The position numbers were made by a program, and so were the translations under genes. A stretch of DNA of 64,000 nt, taken from NCBI GenBank assembly GCA_038116945.1, contig JAYOEY010000003.1, positions 212,369-276,368 on the forward strand, written 5' to 3'. Of the stretch, positions 16,684 to 25,444 are shown one piece after another (within the stretch, counting starts at the first letter, position 1; each line of letters starts with the position of its first letter). The notes under the pieces were generated by a model that saw only the letters and a program-made list of their open reading frames with translations, was not told the origin of the DNA and did not search any database. Source of the stretch: JAYOEY01 sp038116945. Its GTDB lineage: Bacteria; Pseudomonadota; Alphaproteobacteria; MPNO01; UBA2964.

Positions 16684-17129
16684 CCGCCGCGCCTGCCCAC
16701 GGGATGATGACCCGGCAGTTCGTCCGCTACGTTCTGGTCGGCGTCGGCACCAACGGCGCCGGCTACCTCGCCTATCTGCTGCTGACCTGGGCGGGTCTCG
16801 AATACAAGCTCACCATGACGATCCTGTACGCCTTGGGGATCGGGCTTTCCTTTGCGCTGAACAGGAAATGGTCGTTTGGCGAGTACCGCCAGAAACGCGG
16901 CGCGCTGCCGCGTTTCCTGATTGCCTATGGCGGGGGCTGGGTATTCAACTACGCGATGCTCGCGGTGCTGGCGGATCATTACCGTTTTCCCCACCAGATC
17001 GTTCAGGCGATCACCATCTGCATCCTTGTCGTTGCGTTTTTCCTGCTGCAGCGATACTGGATTTTTCGTCCGGAAAAGGAACCGACGCGCGATAGCGACG
17101 CGACCGACCGAAGGAGCCCGCACGAATGA
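16680..17129 (+). CDS. GtrA family membrane protein, first copy
   Basis: A 149-residue protein with four hydrophobic helices and the GtrA pattern: RYVLVGVGTNGAGYLAYLLL, SFALNRKWSFGEYR between helices 2 and 3, and YWIFRPEKE at the end of helix 4. GtrA proteins are thought to help move undecaprenyl-phosphate-linked sugars, the products of GtrB-like enzymes, across the inner membrane. A GT2 of that kind lies upstream at 13.4 kb in the same operon. ATGA overlaps join it to the genes on both sides, showing close translational coupling. A Ser/Arg/Asp-rich cytosolic tail follows the last helix. Confidence 0.88.
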   Translation: MTAAPAHGMMTRQFVRYVLVGVGTNGAGYLAYLLLTWAGLEYKLTMTILYALGIGLSFALNRKWSFGEYRQKRGALPRFLIAYGGGWVFNYAMLAVLADHYRFPHQIVQAITICILVVAFFLLQRYWIFRPEKEPTRDSDATDRRSPHE

Positions 17130-17746
17130 GCGAACGAACAACGGGGATCTGGTCGGCCTTCAGCATGGCTCGCGTCTATAGCGGCTATCAGGCGCTGCTC
17201 GGTGCGCATCGGGTCCGACGACTGCTGGTCGATGAGTTTATCCGGCCCGAAGCGGGAAACCGGATTCTCGATGTCGGCTGCGGCCCGGCGGATATCCTGG
17301 AGGCGCTCCCGCCGGATATCGAGTATACCGGCATCGATCACAGCGAGGCCTATATCGAAAAGGCGCGCAGCCGAAACGACCCGCGTGCGACGTTTTTCGT
17401 GGAGGATGCGGCAAATCTCGTTCTGGAAAACGCCGGCGCATACCAACGCATCATCGCGACCGGCCTGCTGCACCACATCGACGACGACGCATCCGTCGCT
17501 TTCTTCGAAACCTGCCGCAAGCTCCTGGCACCGGGCGGCTTTCTCGTCACTTTCGACGGCGCCTTTACCGAAAACCAGAACCCGGTCGCATGGTGGCTGC
17601 TCAGGATGGACCGGGGAACGTTCGTCAGAACGGCGGACGAGTATCTGGCGCTCGCCGCGCCGGTATTTCCGAAGACCGCCGTCGTGACCAGAACGGACCT
17701 GCTGAGAGTTCCCTATACCCACGCTATAATAACGTGCGAACGCTGA
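17126..17746 (+). CDS. Class I SAM-dependent methyltransferase
   Basis: A 206-residue protein with a class I methyltransferase core. RILDVGCGPADILEAL is motif I (SAM-binding), YTGIDHSEAYIEKAR is the post-I acidic loop, and IIATGLLHHIDDD is the later strand. The start overlaps the GtrA stop (ATGA). The methyl acceptor cannot be inferred; a sugar or lipid-linked sugar is likely given the cluster. It ends 40 bases before the transaminase gene. Confidence 0.82.
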   Translation: MSERTTGIWSAFSMARVYSGYQALLGAHRVRRLLVDEFIRPEAGNRILDVGCGPADILEALPPDIEYTGIDHSEAYIEKARSRNDPRATFFVEDAANLVLENAGAYQRIIATGLLHHIDDDASVAFFETCRKLLAPGGFLVTFDGAFTENQNPVAWWLLRMDRGTFVRTADEYLALAAPVFPKTAVVTRTDLLRVPYTHAIITCER

Positions 17747-17786
17747 GGGGCCGCACCCTGCACGCAAAACCAGAGGCAAGTTCTCA

Positions 17787-18929
17787 ATGTCCAGCCAGAA
17801 CATCCCGTTTAACCGTCCGCCGGTCACCGGCAGGGAGACCGCGTACATCGCGGAAGCGATCGCTTCCGGCCATATATGCGGCGACGGCGCCTTTACGAAG
17901 AAATGCCAGCAGTTCATGGAACAGCGGTTCCGCGCCCGCCGGGCGCTGATGACCACCTCCTGCACCACGGCTCTCGAGATGTCGGCGCTGATCGGCGGTA
18001 TCGGACCGGGCGACGAGGTCATCATGCCGTCCTACACCTTCGTGTCGACGGCCAATGCCTTCGCGCTGCGGGGCGCGAAGATCGTGTTCGTCGACTGTCG
18101 CCCCGATACGCTGAATATCGACGAGACGCTGATCGAAGCGGCGGTCACCGAACGGACGAAAGCCATTGTGCCGGTCCACTACGCGGGCGTCGGGTGCGAA
18201 ATGGACGAGATCTGCCGGATCGCGAAGGATTGCGGCGCCATCGTCGTGGAAGATGCCGCCCAGGGCGTCGATGCGACCTACAAGGGCGACTATCTCGGCA
18301 CCATCGGCGATTTCGGGACCTACAGCTTCCAAGAAACCAAGAATTTCGTGTGCGGCGAAGGCGGCGCGCTGCTGGTCAACAACCCCGACTTCGGGGACCG
18401 CGCCGAAATCGTCCGCGAAAAGGGCACCAACCGCAGCCAGTTCTTCCGCGGCGAGGTCGACAAGTACAGCTGGGTCGATATCGGCTCGTCCGCCCTGCCG
18501 TCCGACATGCTGGCCGCGTATCTCTACGCGCAGTTCGAAGACATGGACGCGATCACCGAAAAACGCCGCGCCCTGTACCAGCGATACAGCGCCGGACTGG
18601 CAGAACTCGACAAACAGGGGATGCTGACCCTGCCGACCATCCCGCAGCATTGCGCGTCGAACTACCACCTGTTCCATATCCTGCTCGAAGACCTGGAAAC
18701 GCGAACGCGGCTCATTGCCCACCTGAAGGAAGACGGCATCCAGGCCGTGTTCCATTACGTGCCGCTCCACGAATCGCGCGTCGGCGAAAGCATGGGCTAT
18801 CGGCGCGGCATGCTGCCGGTCACGGAACGGTGCGGCAACACGCTGCTGCGGCTGCCGATGTTTTACGGCCTGGGGCTGGACGAAGCGGACCGGGTCGCGG
18901 ATTCGATCCGGCGGTTTTTCGGGAAATGA
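17787..18929 (+). CDS. rffA: dTDP-4-amino-4,6-dideoxygalactose transaminase (RffA/WecE type)
   Basis: A 380-residue DegT-family PLP enzyme. TTSCTTALEMSALI is the phosphate-binding block, VVEDAAQGVDATYKG contains the pyridine-N Asp, and YSFQETKNFVCGEGGALL carries the Schiff-base Lys. The sequence closely follows RffA/WecE (NIPFNRPPVTGRE start, FHYVPLHESRVG late block). That enzyme converts dTDP-4-keto-6-deoxyglucose to dTDP-Fuc4N with glutamate. The rfbA product at 9.7 kb supplies the dTDP-sugar, but the 4,6-dehydratase is not in the window. It is followed by a methyltransferase 25 bases on. Confidence in the family is high and in the exact sugar moderate. Confidence 0.9.
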   Translation: MSSQNIPFNRPPVTGRETAYIAEAIASGHICGDGAFTKKCQQFMEQRFRARRALMTTSCTTALEMSALIGGIGPGDEVIMPSYTFVSTANAFALRGAKIVFVDCRPDTLNIDETLIEAAVTERTKAIVPVHYAGVGCEMDEICRIAKDCGAIVVEDAAQGVDATYKGDYLGTIGDFGTYSFQETKNFVCGEGGALLVNNPDFGDRAEIVREKGTNRSQFFRGEVDKYSWVDIGSSALPSDMLAAYLYAQFEDMDAITEKRRALYQRYSAGLAELDKQGMLTLPTIPQHCASNYHLFHILLEDLETRTRLIAHLKEDGIQAVFHYVPLHESRVGESMGYRRGMLPVTERCGNTLLRLPMFYGLGLDEADRVADSIRRFFGK

Positions 18930-18954
18930 TGCGTTGTCCGAACCCCGGAAACCG

Positions 18955-19788
18955 ATGCCCGCGATAGATAAGATAGCCAGCAGGCTTACGCTGAGGGACG
19001 GCGTCTGGGTCGCGACGGAACGGTCCGGCATTTCCTATCCGGACGAGGGAAACGATGCCTGCTATCAGATCGAGGATTCCTCATTCTGGTTTCACCATCG
19101 CAACAACTGCATCGTCGCCGCGATGCGGCGTTTCCCGCCATCGGGACCGGTCTTCGACATCGGCGGCGGCAACGGTTTCGTCTCGAAGGCCATCGAAACT
19201 GCCGGTTTCGACCCGGTCCTGGTCGAGCCGGGCGAAACCGGGATCGTCAATGCGAAGACCCGGGGCCTCGGAACGATCGTCCACGCCACCCTTCAGGACG
19301 CCGGTTTCCGCCCGTCGAGCCTCGCTGCCGCCGGGCTGTTCGACGTCGTCGAACATATCGAAGACGACCTGGGTTTCATGGAAGAACTCCGGACCTGTCT
19401 GCGCCCCGGCGGGCGCGTCTATCTGACCGTGCCGGCCTATGATTTCCTGTTTTCCGACGAGGACGTCGAAGCAGGCCATTTCCGGCGCTATACGAAACGC
19501 ACGCTTTCGAACTGCCTGGCGAAGGCCGGGCTGGACATCGAATTCGCCAGCTACTTCTTCGTCGCCCTGCCGGCGCCGATCTGGCTGTTTCGGACGCTTC
19601 CCGCGAAGCTGTCGCGCAGCAGACCGAAGAAAGAAGCGCTGGTATCCGCGTCCGAGCACGTCGTGCCGTCGCCGTTGCTGGGTAAAATGGTGGATGCGGC
19701 CTTTTCCTGGGAGGCGCGGCTGATCGCAAAGGCCGTTTCCCTTCCGTTCGGGGGAAGCTGCCTTTTCGTCGCCCGCAACCCGGGATGA
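18955..19788 (+). CDS. Class I SAM-dependent methyltransferase
   Basis: A 277-residue protein with an N-terminal region (1-60, holding FHHRNNCIVAAM) followed by a methyltransferase core. PVFDIGGGNGFVSKAIE is motif I, VLVEPGETGIVNA the acidic loop, and GLFDVVEHIEDDLGFMEEL a strand-4 block. LRPGGRVYLTVPAYDFL and AGHFRRYTKRTL are typical of this methyltransferase group in glycan clusters. ATG at 18955 is preferred over an in-frame TTG at 18934 because of its position. A hydrophobic segment near 195-212 might touch the membrane. The acceptor is unknown. Confidence 0.82.
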   Translation: MPAIDKIASRLTLRDGVWVATERSGISYPDEGNDACYQIEDSSFWFHHRNNCIVAAMRRFPPSGPVFDIGGGNGFVSKAIETAGFDPVLVEPGETGIVNAKTRGLGTIVHATLQDAGFRPSSLAAAGLFDVVEHIEDDLGFMEELRTCLRPGGRVYLTVPAYDFLFSDEDVEAGHFRRYTKRTLSNCLAKAGLDIEFASYFFVALPAPIWLFRTLPAKLSRSRPKKEALVSASEHVVPSPLLGKMVDAAFSWEARLIAKAVSLPFGGSCLFVARNPG

Positions 19789-19876
19789 AGACGCGGGCCG
19801 GGAAAATTCATAGGATTGGGACGAGGATGCCGGCGAATGCCGACATGAAGACTTATCGGGGAATGGATCCGGGAGA

Positions 19877-20278
19877 ATGACCGACGGTCAGGGACGACAG
19901 TTCTTCTCGTTTCTCGTGGTCGGCGGCACCGCCGCGATCATCAACCTGTTGACGCGCATCCTGTTCAGCCAGGCGGTGATATACGAAATCGCGGTCGTGC
20001 TGGCCTATGTCATCGCCATGACCTGCGCCTTTCTGATGAACCGGCGCTTCGTGTTCGACGGCAGGGACGGCGACACGCGCAGCCAGTATTTGCGGTTCGC
20101 CATCGTCAACTTGCTGGCGCTGGCCCAGGTCTGGCTGGTCAGCGTCGGCACCCTTCGGATGATCTTCCCGGCCATCGGCTACACCTGGCATGCCGAGACC
20201 GTGGCCCACGCGCTCGGCGTCATGAGCCCGGTTATCACCAGCTTTTTCGGCCACAAATACTACACGTTCAGAAAATAG
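19877..20278 (+). CDS. GtrA family membrane protein, second copy
   Basis: A 133-residue four-helix protein of the GtrA family, with FFSFLVVGGTAAIINLLTR, FLMNRRFVFDGRDG between helices 2 and 3 and GHKYYTFRK at the end. It differs clearly from the GtrA at 16.7 kb, which suggests a different lipid-linked partner. GGGAGA lies just upstream of the start, and 88 bases separate it from the methyltransferase. It closes the glycan island; the next gene belongs to another type of function. A role in flipping a polyprenyl-phosphate sugar is family knowledge, and its partner here is unknown. Confidence 0.85.
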   Translation: MTDGQGRQFFSFLVVGGTAAIINLLTRILFSQAVIYEIAVVLAYVIAMTCAFLMNRRFVFDGRDGDTRSQYLRFAIVNLLALAQVWLVSVGTLRMIFPAIGYTWHAETVAHALGVMSPVITSFFGHKYYTFRK

Positions 20279-20320
20279 CCCCGAAGCCCCCGAAATTTCC
20301 GGAAGCGAGGAAGAATTCCC

Positions 20321-21301
20321 ATGGCGTCACCCCTCAAGCTCTCGCTCGCGATCGAACGGTACGACCGTCACATCCCGTTCTATGACGGCACCGTCAAGGT
20401 GCCGGACGGGATCGAGCTGTCGGTCAGCCAGGTCGGCCAGAGCGTCACGCTGCGCGACGGCACGCGACGGCACGACCGGGTGATGAGCGGCGAATTCGAT
20501 ATTGGCGAATTCTCGATGTCGAGTTACCTGATGGCCAAGGGACGCGGCATCCCGATTTCCGGTATCCCGGTCTTTCCCCGCCGCCTGTTCAGCCAGAGCC
20601 AGATGTGGGTGCATCCGGATTCGAACCTGTGGCACCCCAGGGACCTGATCGGCAAAAAGGTCGCGCTCAGCTCGTTCCAGACAACGCTCTCGCTGCTCGC
20701 CAAGGGCGACATGAAATTCCATTACGGCGTGCCGTGGGAGGACATCCACTGGCTGCTCACCTCGCACGAGAAGGTCGAGTTCGAGCCAAAGCCGGGCGTG
20801 AAGATCGATTTTATCGGCAACCGCCAGGACCTCGGCCGCATGCTGGAGGCGGGCGAAATCGATGCCTTTTTCCTGCCCCACCCGCCGACCTCGGTGATGA
20901 CCGGCGAGACGGCGGCAAGACGCCTGTTCGCCGACTGCCGGGCGGAGGAAAGGGCCTATTACGAGAAACACGGCGATTTCCCCATCATGCATATCGTCGC
21001 CATCCGGCAGGAGCTGGCGGAAAAAGAGCCCTGGCTGGGACATGCCGTGATCGACATGTTCAACCATGCCCGCGACCTGGCCGAGAGCTATTTCGAGGAC
21101 CCCAACTGGTCGCGCCTCGCCTGGGCGCGCCACGCCTACGAGGAAGAGCGCGCCTTGTTCAAGGGCAACCCGTGGCGCAACGGGTTCAGCGAAAACCGCG
21201 CCAATATCGAGCGCTTCATCAAGTATTCGCACGACCAGGGGCTGATCGACGCGCCCTACGCGCCGGAAACCCTGTTCATGGAAGAGACGCTGGATACATG
21301 A
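20321..21301 (+). CDS. Periplasmic-binding-protein-fold protein, 4,5-dihydroxyphthalate decarboxylase-like, no signal peptide
   Basis: A 326-residue type 2 periplasmic-binding-protein fold without an export signal. LIGKKVALSSFQTTLSLLAKG is the family interdomain block, and FDIGEFSMSSYLMAKGRG precedes it. Proteins with this pattern are often annotated as 4,5-dihydroxyphthalate decarboxylase or as NMT1/THI5-like binding proteins, and the activity is rarely tested. Leaderless cytosolic placement favours an enzyme or a ligand sensor over transport, but no phthalate pathway genes are near. GGAAGAATTCCC stands before the ATG. It is in line with, but unrelated to, the preceding GtrA gene. Confidence 0.65.
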   Translation: MASPLKLSLAIERYDRHIPFYDGTVKVPDGIELSVSQVGQSVTLRDGTRRHDRVMSGEFDIGEFSMSSYLMAKGRGIPISGIPVFPRRLFSQSQMWVHPDSNLWHPRDLIGKKVALSSFQTTLSLLAKGDMKFHYGVPWEDIHWLLTSHEKVEFEPKPGVKIDFIGNRQDLGRMLEAGEIDAFFLPHPPTSVMTGETAARRLFADCRAEERAYYEKHGDFPIMHIVAIRQELAEKEPWLGHAVIDMFNHARDLAESYFEDPNWSRLAWARHAYEEERALFKGNPWRNGFSENRANIERFIKYSHDQGLIDAPYAPETLFMEETLDT

Positions 21302-21426
21302 GCGACAACGGGAACGATTTTGCGGGACGGTTGAGAGCGCACGCCGTACTGCGAAGCGAAACAGGCGTATCGACCGAACAGCGCTGATTTTCGACGTCGA
21401 CAACATTTGCGGGAAGGACCGGTTTT

Positions 21427-22263
21427 ATGTCGTTTGCCTGGGTCGAAGAGCTGGTAAAGGCCACCACGACATGGGGCCTCGGCGCGCTCGGCGGGCTTGC
21501 CCTCGTGGTAGCCGGCGTCGTTATCGCGCGTCTCGTGCGGGAAGGGCTCCGGCACGCGCTTGACCGGACCAGCCTCGACAGTCAACTGGTCGGGCTGCTC
21601 GTATCGATCATCTACTATTTCGTCCTGGCTGTTGTCCTGATCGCCGCCTTCGGGGTCATGGGAATTGAAACCGCTTCCCTGATCACCATTCTGGGCACCT
21701 GCTCGCTGGCGATCGGGCTGGCGCTACAGGGTTCCCTGTCGAATCTGGCGGCGGGAATCATGTTGCTGGTATTCCGGCCCTTCCGCGAAGGAGACTTCAT
21801 TGAGACCGGCGATTACACGGGCCACGTCGAAGAGCTGGGCGTATTTTCGACAAAACTCCGGACCCTGCGGAACATCTGCGTCATCATACCCAACAGTTTC
21901 ATTTCGCAGCGCCCCCTCGAGAACTGGTCGCAGAACGGCAAGTGCCGGCTCGATCTTTCTATCGAAATCGCAATCGGCAGCGACCTGTCTGCGGCCAAGG
22001 GCTCGATAATCGGCGCCCTGGAAAAGGACGCCCGCATTCTCGGGGAGCCGGCGCCCTTCGTCGGTGTTTCCAATTTCGGGGACAGCTCGTCGCAACTCAC
22101 GATTCGGCTCTGGTGTTCGATCGACGATTACTGGTCATTGCAGGTCGAACTGCCGGAGGCCGTGAAGGATGCCGTCGAAGCCGCGGGCGGCGCCATGCCG
22201 ACACCGCAGCGCGAACTCATGATCCTGTCGCCGGAGAACGCCCTGCCGACTGCGGCCCGGTAG
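21427..22263 (+). CDS. Small-conductance mechanosensitive channel (MscS family)
   Basis: A 278-residue MscS protein. About three N-terminal helices span residues 15-110. The pore helix has ASLITILGTCSLAIGLALQGSLSNLAAGIMLLVFRPFREGDFI-type sequence: Gly/Ala-rich packing, then the PFREGDFI turn into the beta domain near 120. PNSFISQRPLENWS is the later signature. The channel opens under membrane tension to release solutes on hypo-osmotic shock. The length fits the short three-helix type. Its start is preceded by AAGGACCGG. It converges with the minus-strand methyltransferase gene 22 bases away and belongs to no obvious operon. Confidence 0.92.
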   Translation: MSFAWVEELVKATTTWGLGALGGLALVVAGVVIARLVREGLRHALDRTSLDSQLVGLLVSIIYYFVLAVVLIAAFGVMGIETASLITILGTCSLAIGLALQGSLSNLAAGIMLLVFRPFREGDFIETGDYTGHVEELGVFSTKLRTLRNICVIIPNSFISQRPLENWSQNGKCRLDLSIEIAIGSDLSAAKGSIIGALEKDARILGEPAPFVGVSNFGDSSSQLTIRLWCSIDDYWSLQVELPEAVKDAVEAAGGAMPTPQRELMILSPENALPTAAR

Positions 22264-22285
22264 CGAGCCGTAAATCGAAAGCCGG

Positions 22286-22960
22286 TTATTTCTCGCCCAC
22301 CACCAGGAACTGCTTGCCGAGGATTTTCCAGGCGAGCGGAAAGTTCAGGTAAGCGCGAACAAGGAACGGGCTCGGCGGCAGGCCGGACTTGAACGAATAG
22401 GGCAGGAAGCGGTCGTGGCTGCGCCGGATGCTCAGCCGGGCGGAGGCGAGCGCCTCCTCGACCGCCTTTTCGGTCAGGGCGAGATTATGGTCGATGAAAT
22501 CCCAGTATTCTCCCCGCACGAAGGTGATGTTGGGGCCGAGGACGACAATGCGCCCGCCGGGCTGGAGTATGTCGCCGAGGGCCTCGAACAGGTTGACCAC
22601 GTCGGACTTGTCCTCGAGATGTTCGAGAAAGTTCGACAGGAAGAACAGCGTCGGTCGTCCGTGCGGAAAATCGGCGGCGGTGAGGTCCTCCGCCGCCTTC
22701 GAAATGAAATGGACGCCATCGGCAATCGATGCGCTCTTGTCGGCGACCTTGTCGACGCCATAACGGGTCGATTGCGTCGCCGAGTTGATGAATTCGCCGT
22801 TGCCGCAGGCGACGTCGGCCACGATATCGTCGGGCCGGATGATGCCCGCGCCCGAAAACCAGTGAATGATTTCCCGCCACACCGCGATCCGTACACTGTT
22901 TTCCACCGACGCGAACCGGTAGGCGTAAATCCGGGAGAGCTGTTCCTCGGACATCGACAT
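22286..22960 (-). CDS. Class I SAM-dependent methyltransferase
   Basis: A 224-residue protein with DDIVADVACGNGEFINSA as motif I, RYGVDKVADKSASIADG as the following segment and FFLSNFLEHLEDKSDVVNLF and LQPGGRIVVLGPNI as later blocks. The acidic loop is unusual (GVDKVADK). It lies downstream of the FAD-dependent gene on the same strand (gap of 52 bases). The pair could act on the same glycan or lipid. No substrate can be assigned. Confidence 0.8.
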   Translation of the reverse strand: MSMSEEQLSRIYAYRFASVENSVRIAVWREIIHWFSGAGIIRPDDIVADVACGNGEFINSATQSTRYGVDKVADKSASIADGVHFISKAAEDLTAADFPHGRPTLFFLSNFLEHLEDKSDVVNLFEALGDILQPGGRIVVLGPNITFVRGEYWDFIDHNLALTEKAVEEALASARLSIRRSHDRFLPYSFKSGLPPSPFLVRAYLNFPLAWKILGKQFLVVGEK

Positions 22961-23012
22961 GGAAGAAATCCCCTAAACGGACCTGTCGCGAAACGATTCT
23001 GGCGGCGTCATC

Positions 23013-24320
23013 TTATGCGGCCCCGGCGTCGCGGGCCATCCCCCGGCCGAAATCGATGCTTTCCGAAATGCCCCGATCCTCCGGATAGTAGTAGGACGTA
23101 TCGGCCACCCACAGCCCGTCGATCACGCCGGTGACGGGCGGCAGCCGGTCCATGTGGCCTGGCTCGCAGACCGGCTGCGCGTGGCGGTAGCGGCTCGCGC
23201 GAATAGCGATGAAATCGTCGTCGGCGAGGTCCGGATTGATCTTCTTCAGATAGCGCCTGACCTTGTCGAGAAACGCCTCGTCGGGCTCGGCGAATTTGGG
23301 ATGGTCGCCCGGCATGTAGAACGGCACGTAGACCACATGATCGTCGAGCGGGCGCAGATTGGTGTATTCGACGAGCCCGGGAATATCCATCTCGGGGTCG
23401 TTTGTGTTGAGCCAGAAGAAGCCGGTGACGGGACGCTTCAGCCTGGCGATCACGCAGACCACGGCGACGTTCTTGAGCGATTGATATTTATCGAGAATTT
23501 CCGGCGGCAGATCGGGCAGCAGGCGCGGCACATAGGGCAGCGGCACGGTGCTGATGACCCGGTCGAACGGCTCGACCGCGCCGCCCGCCATCTCGACGCC
23601 CGTCACCCGGCCGCCCTCGATGACAATTTTCGACGCGGGCGACGACAGGCGGATCTCGCCGCCATGCGCCTCGATATCGGATTTCATCGCCCGCAGCAGC
23701 GTGTCAGAGCCGCCTTCCAGATAGCCGAGCTTTTCGCGGAACAGATCGTAGCGCGAGCGGCCGATACGGCGGATGCGGGACCAGATCCAGGCCGCCGATA
23801 TGCAGTCCCCGAGCTCGTAGAACTTGTAGTCGAACAGGCGCTGCCACAGCACCTCGTACGCCTCCTCCCCCACCCATTTGCGAATCCAGTCGGTCGCGCG
23901 CAGGCCGTCCAGCGGCTTCCAGTCGTCGCGTTTCGACGCGAGAAAGGCATGCAGCCCGTAACGGAACTTGGCGATCAGGCTCAGCCCTTTGAATTTCAGC
24001 AAGGCCGTCGGATTGCCCCATGGCTGGAGCATGCCCCGGTACCAGTAGCCCATGGTGGTTTCCACCCAGTGCATTTTTTCCGAAAGCCCGAGCTCGTCGA
24101 GCATTTGCAGAAACCCGGCGTCGGAAATGCAGTGGAAATGGTAGTAGCGCTCGATCGTCAGGCCGGAAAAATCGAACGCCGCCGTCATGCCGCCGACCCG
24201 GTCGTCGGCCTCGAACAGGACGGGCGCATGTCCGTCGCGGGCAAGCTGCCAGGCGACGGCGAGACCCATCGGCCCGGCACCCAGCACGGCGATGCGGCGT
24301 CGTTCGGGATTATCCGCCAT
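23013..24320 (-). CDS. NAD(P)/FAD-dependent oxidoreductase (amine-oxidase / protoporphyrinogen-oxidase-like)
   Basis: A 435-residue flavoprotein. IAVLGAGPMGLAVAWQLA is the FAD-binding GxGxxG, followed by LFEADDRVGGMTAAFDFSG, the pattern of the amine oxidase / PPOX group. YYYPEDRGISESIDFGRGMA near the C-terminus is the second FAD contact. Family members of this branch often occur in surface polysaccharide and lipid modification clusters, for instance next to NAD-dependent epimerases. Here an epimerase lies 2.3 kb upstream on the same strand. The substrate is not known. No membrane helix beyond the Rossmann core was seen. Confidence 0.83.
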   Translation of the reverse strand: MADNPERRRIAVLGAGPMGLAVAWQLARDGHAPVLFEADDRVGGMTAAFDFSGLTIERYYHFHCISDAGFLQMLDELGLSEKMHWVETTMGYWYRGMLQPWGNPTALLKFKGLSLIAKFRYGLHAFLASKRDDWKPLDGLRATDWIRKWVGEEAYEVLWQRLFDYKFYELGDCISAAWIWSRIRRIGRSRYDLFREKLGYLEGGSDTLLRAMKSDIEAHGGEIRLSSPASKIVIEGGRVTGVEMAGGAVEPFDRVISTVPLPYVPRLLPDLPPEILDKYQSLKNVAVVCVIARLKRPVTGFFWLNTNDPEMDIPGLVEYTNLRPLDDHVVYVPFYMPGDHPKFAEPDEAFLDKVRRYLKKINPDLADDDFIAIRASRYRHAQPVCEPGHMDRLPPVTGVIDGLWVADTSYYYPEDRGISESIDFGRGMARDAGAA

Positions 24321-24414
24321 CAGACCTCCGGCCCCGACAGTGCGCGGCCGCTACGGAAAACGGAGCGAGGCCGGGTCAGCGGGATATCGCGCCCGCTGCC
24401 CGGCCGCGCGATCC

Positions 24415-24591
24415 CTATTTCGGCAGGATGCAATGTTTCGCGAAATCCTTGGCCTCTTCCGCGGTCCACTTGCCCTTGTCCTTTTTCTTCAGCTGTTCGC
24501 ACCATTCCTTGCTGCCGACAGCCGGCGAGCAGGCGGCGACGAGCGAGAAGGCGCCGAGAAGGAGGAACGCGGAAAGGACGATTTTCTTCAT
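24415..24591 (-). CDS. DUF3012 small lipoprotein
   Basis: A 58-residue protein: signal peptide MKKIVLSAFLLLGAFSLVA followed by a lipobox Cys (AACSPAVG), then a conserved C-terminal region GSKEWCEQLKKK and WTAEEAKDFAKHC. This is the DUF3012 pattern of small lipoproteins. The function is unknown. The start was chosen because the basic MKK and hydrophobic core form a proper signal; the reading frame continues upstream for 29 residues that look non-coding. It stands alone on the minus strand between the FAD gene and the glutathione transferase. Confidence 0.82.
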   Translation of the reverse strand: MKKIVLSAFLLLGAFSLVAACSPAVGSKEWCEQLKKKDKGKWTAEEAKDFAKHCILPK

Positions 24592-24686
24592 GTCATGAAC
24601 TCCAGCAAAAACAACTCCCGTTCCTCTCATATCGCTTAGCGGGATTCCGGGCAATTCGAATGAAAACCGGTCCTGCAATCGCCGCC

Positions 24687-25421
24687 CTACGCAATTTCGG
24701 GCGGCCGGAAGGCAAACGCCGTTTTGAACGACTCAAGCGCCTGGATGCGCTGCCACCAGCCGCCGAGTTTCGGCCGTTTTACCCAGTCGGTCAGACCCGG
24801 CATGTCGTTGGCTTCGAACCGCTCGATAAACGGCGCGACGCTGATATCGGCCAGCGACAGGCGGTCGCCGCACAGGAACGGGCGATCCGCCAGCACCGTC
24901 TCAAGCTCGTCCAGCACTTCGGCAACCCGCTCTTCGGCGAACGCCATGTCGGCTTCGGATACGCCGTCCTCCAGCCGCTTTTTGAGAAGCGCCCGCTTCT
25001 CCTCGGTCGCCTGATCGTCGAGCACCTTTTTCAGCTGCTCGGGCGTCATGCCGTCGAACCGTTTATGGCGCCCCTGTCTGATCCAGGAGACCGTGTTGAT
25101 ATTGCGGTGCAGCACATGTTCGATGCGGTCCATCAGGATGCGCATCCGGGCGCGCTCATACGGGTCGGCCGGCCGCAACGCGGGTTCCGGAAAGACGTCG
25201 TCGAGATATTCGATGATGAAGTTGGATTCGTACAGCACGCGCCCGTCATGCACGATGGTCGGCACCACCCCGTTGGGGTTCAGCTTGAGGTATTCGGGAT
25301 CGAGATTGTCGCGCTTCGCGAGGTCGAGATGCACGCTCTCCCACGCCACGCCCTTTTCCGCCAGCGTCATGCGCACCCGCTTGGAACAGGTCGAGGTCAC
25401 GCCGTGATAGAGTGTCAGCAT
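24687..25421 (-). CDS. Glutathione S-transferase family protein
   Basis: A 244-residue protein. The N-terminal thioredoxin-like domain has LTLYHGVTSTCSKRVRMTL, NPNGVVPTIVHDGRVLYES (cis-Pro and the glutathione-binding ES) and IIEYLDDVFPEP. The C-terminal helical domain has the N-cap block GDRLSLADISVAPF. It probably conjugates or reduces electrophiles with glutathione in the cytosol. The annotated start gives the classic short lead into strand 1; the frame upstream to 25847 runs against another gene and was not used. The gene lies 24 bases behind the arylsulfotransferase-like gene on the same strand. Confidence 0.9.
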   Translation of the reverse strand: MLTLYHGVTSTCSKRVRMTLAEKGVAWESVHLDLAKRDNLDPEYLKLNPNGVVPTIVHDGRVLYESNFIIEYLDDVFPEPALRPADPYERARMRILMDRIEHVLHRNINTVSWIRQGRHKRFDGMTPEQLKKVLDDQATEEKRALLKKRLEDGVSEADMAFAEERVAEVLDELETVLADRPFLCGDRLSLADISVAPFIERFEANDMPGLTDWVKRPKLGGWWQRIQALESFKTAFAFRPPEIA

Positions 25422-25444
25422 GGCGATCCTCCGTTCGTCCGGGT

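Noticed and set aside
21298..21387. 29-codon ORF overlapping the stop of the binding-protein gene
   Set aside because: Too short, no hydrophobic or conserved pattern, and no ribosome site.
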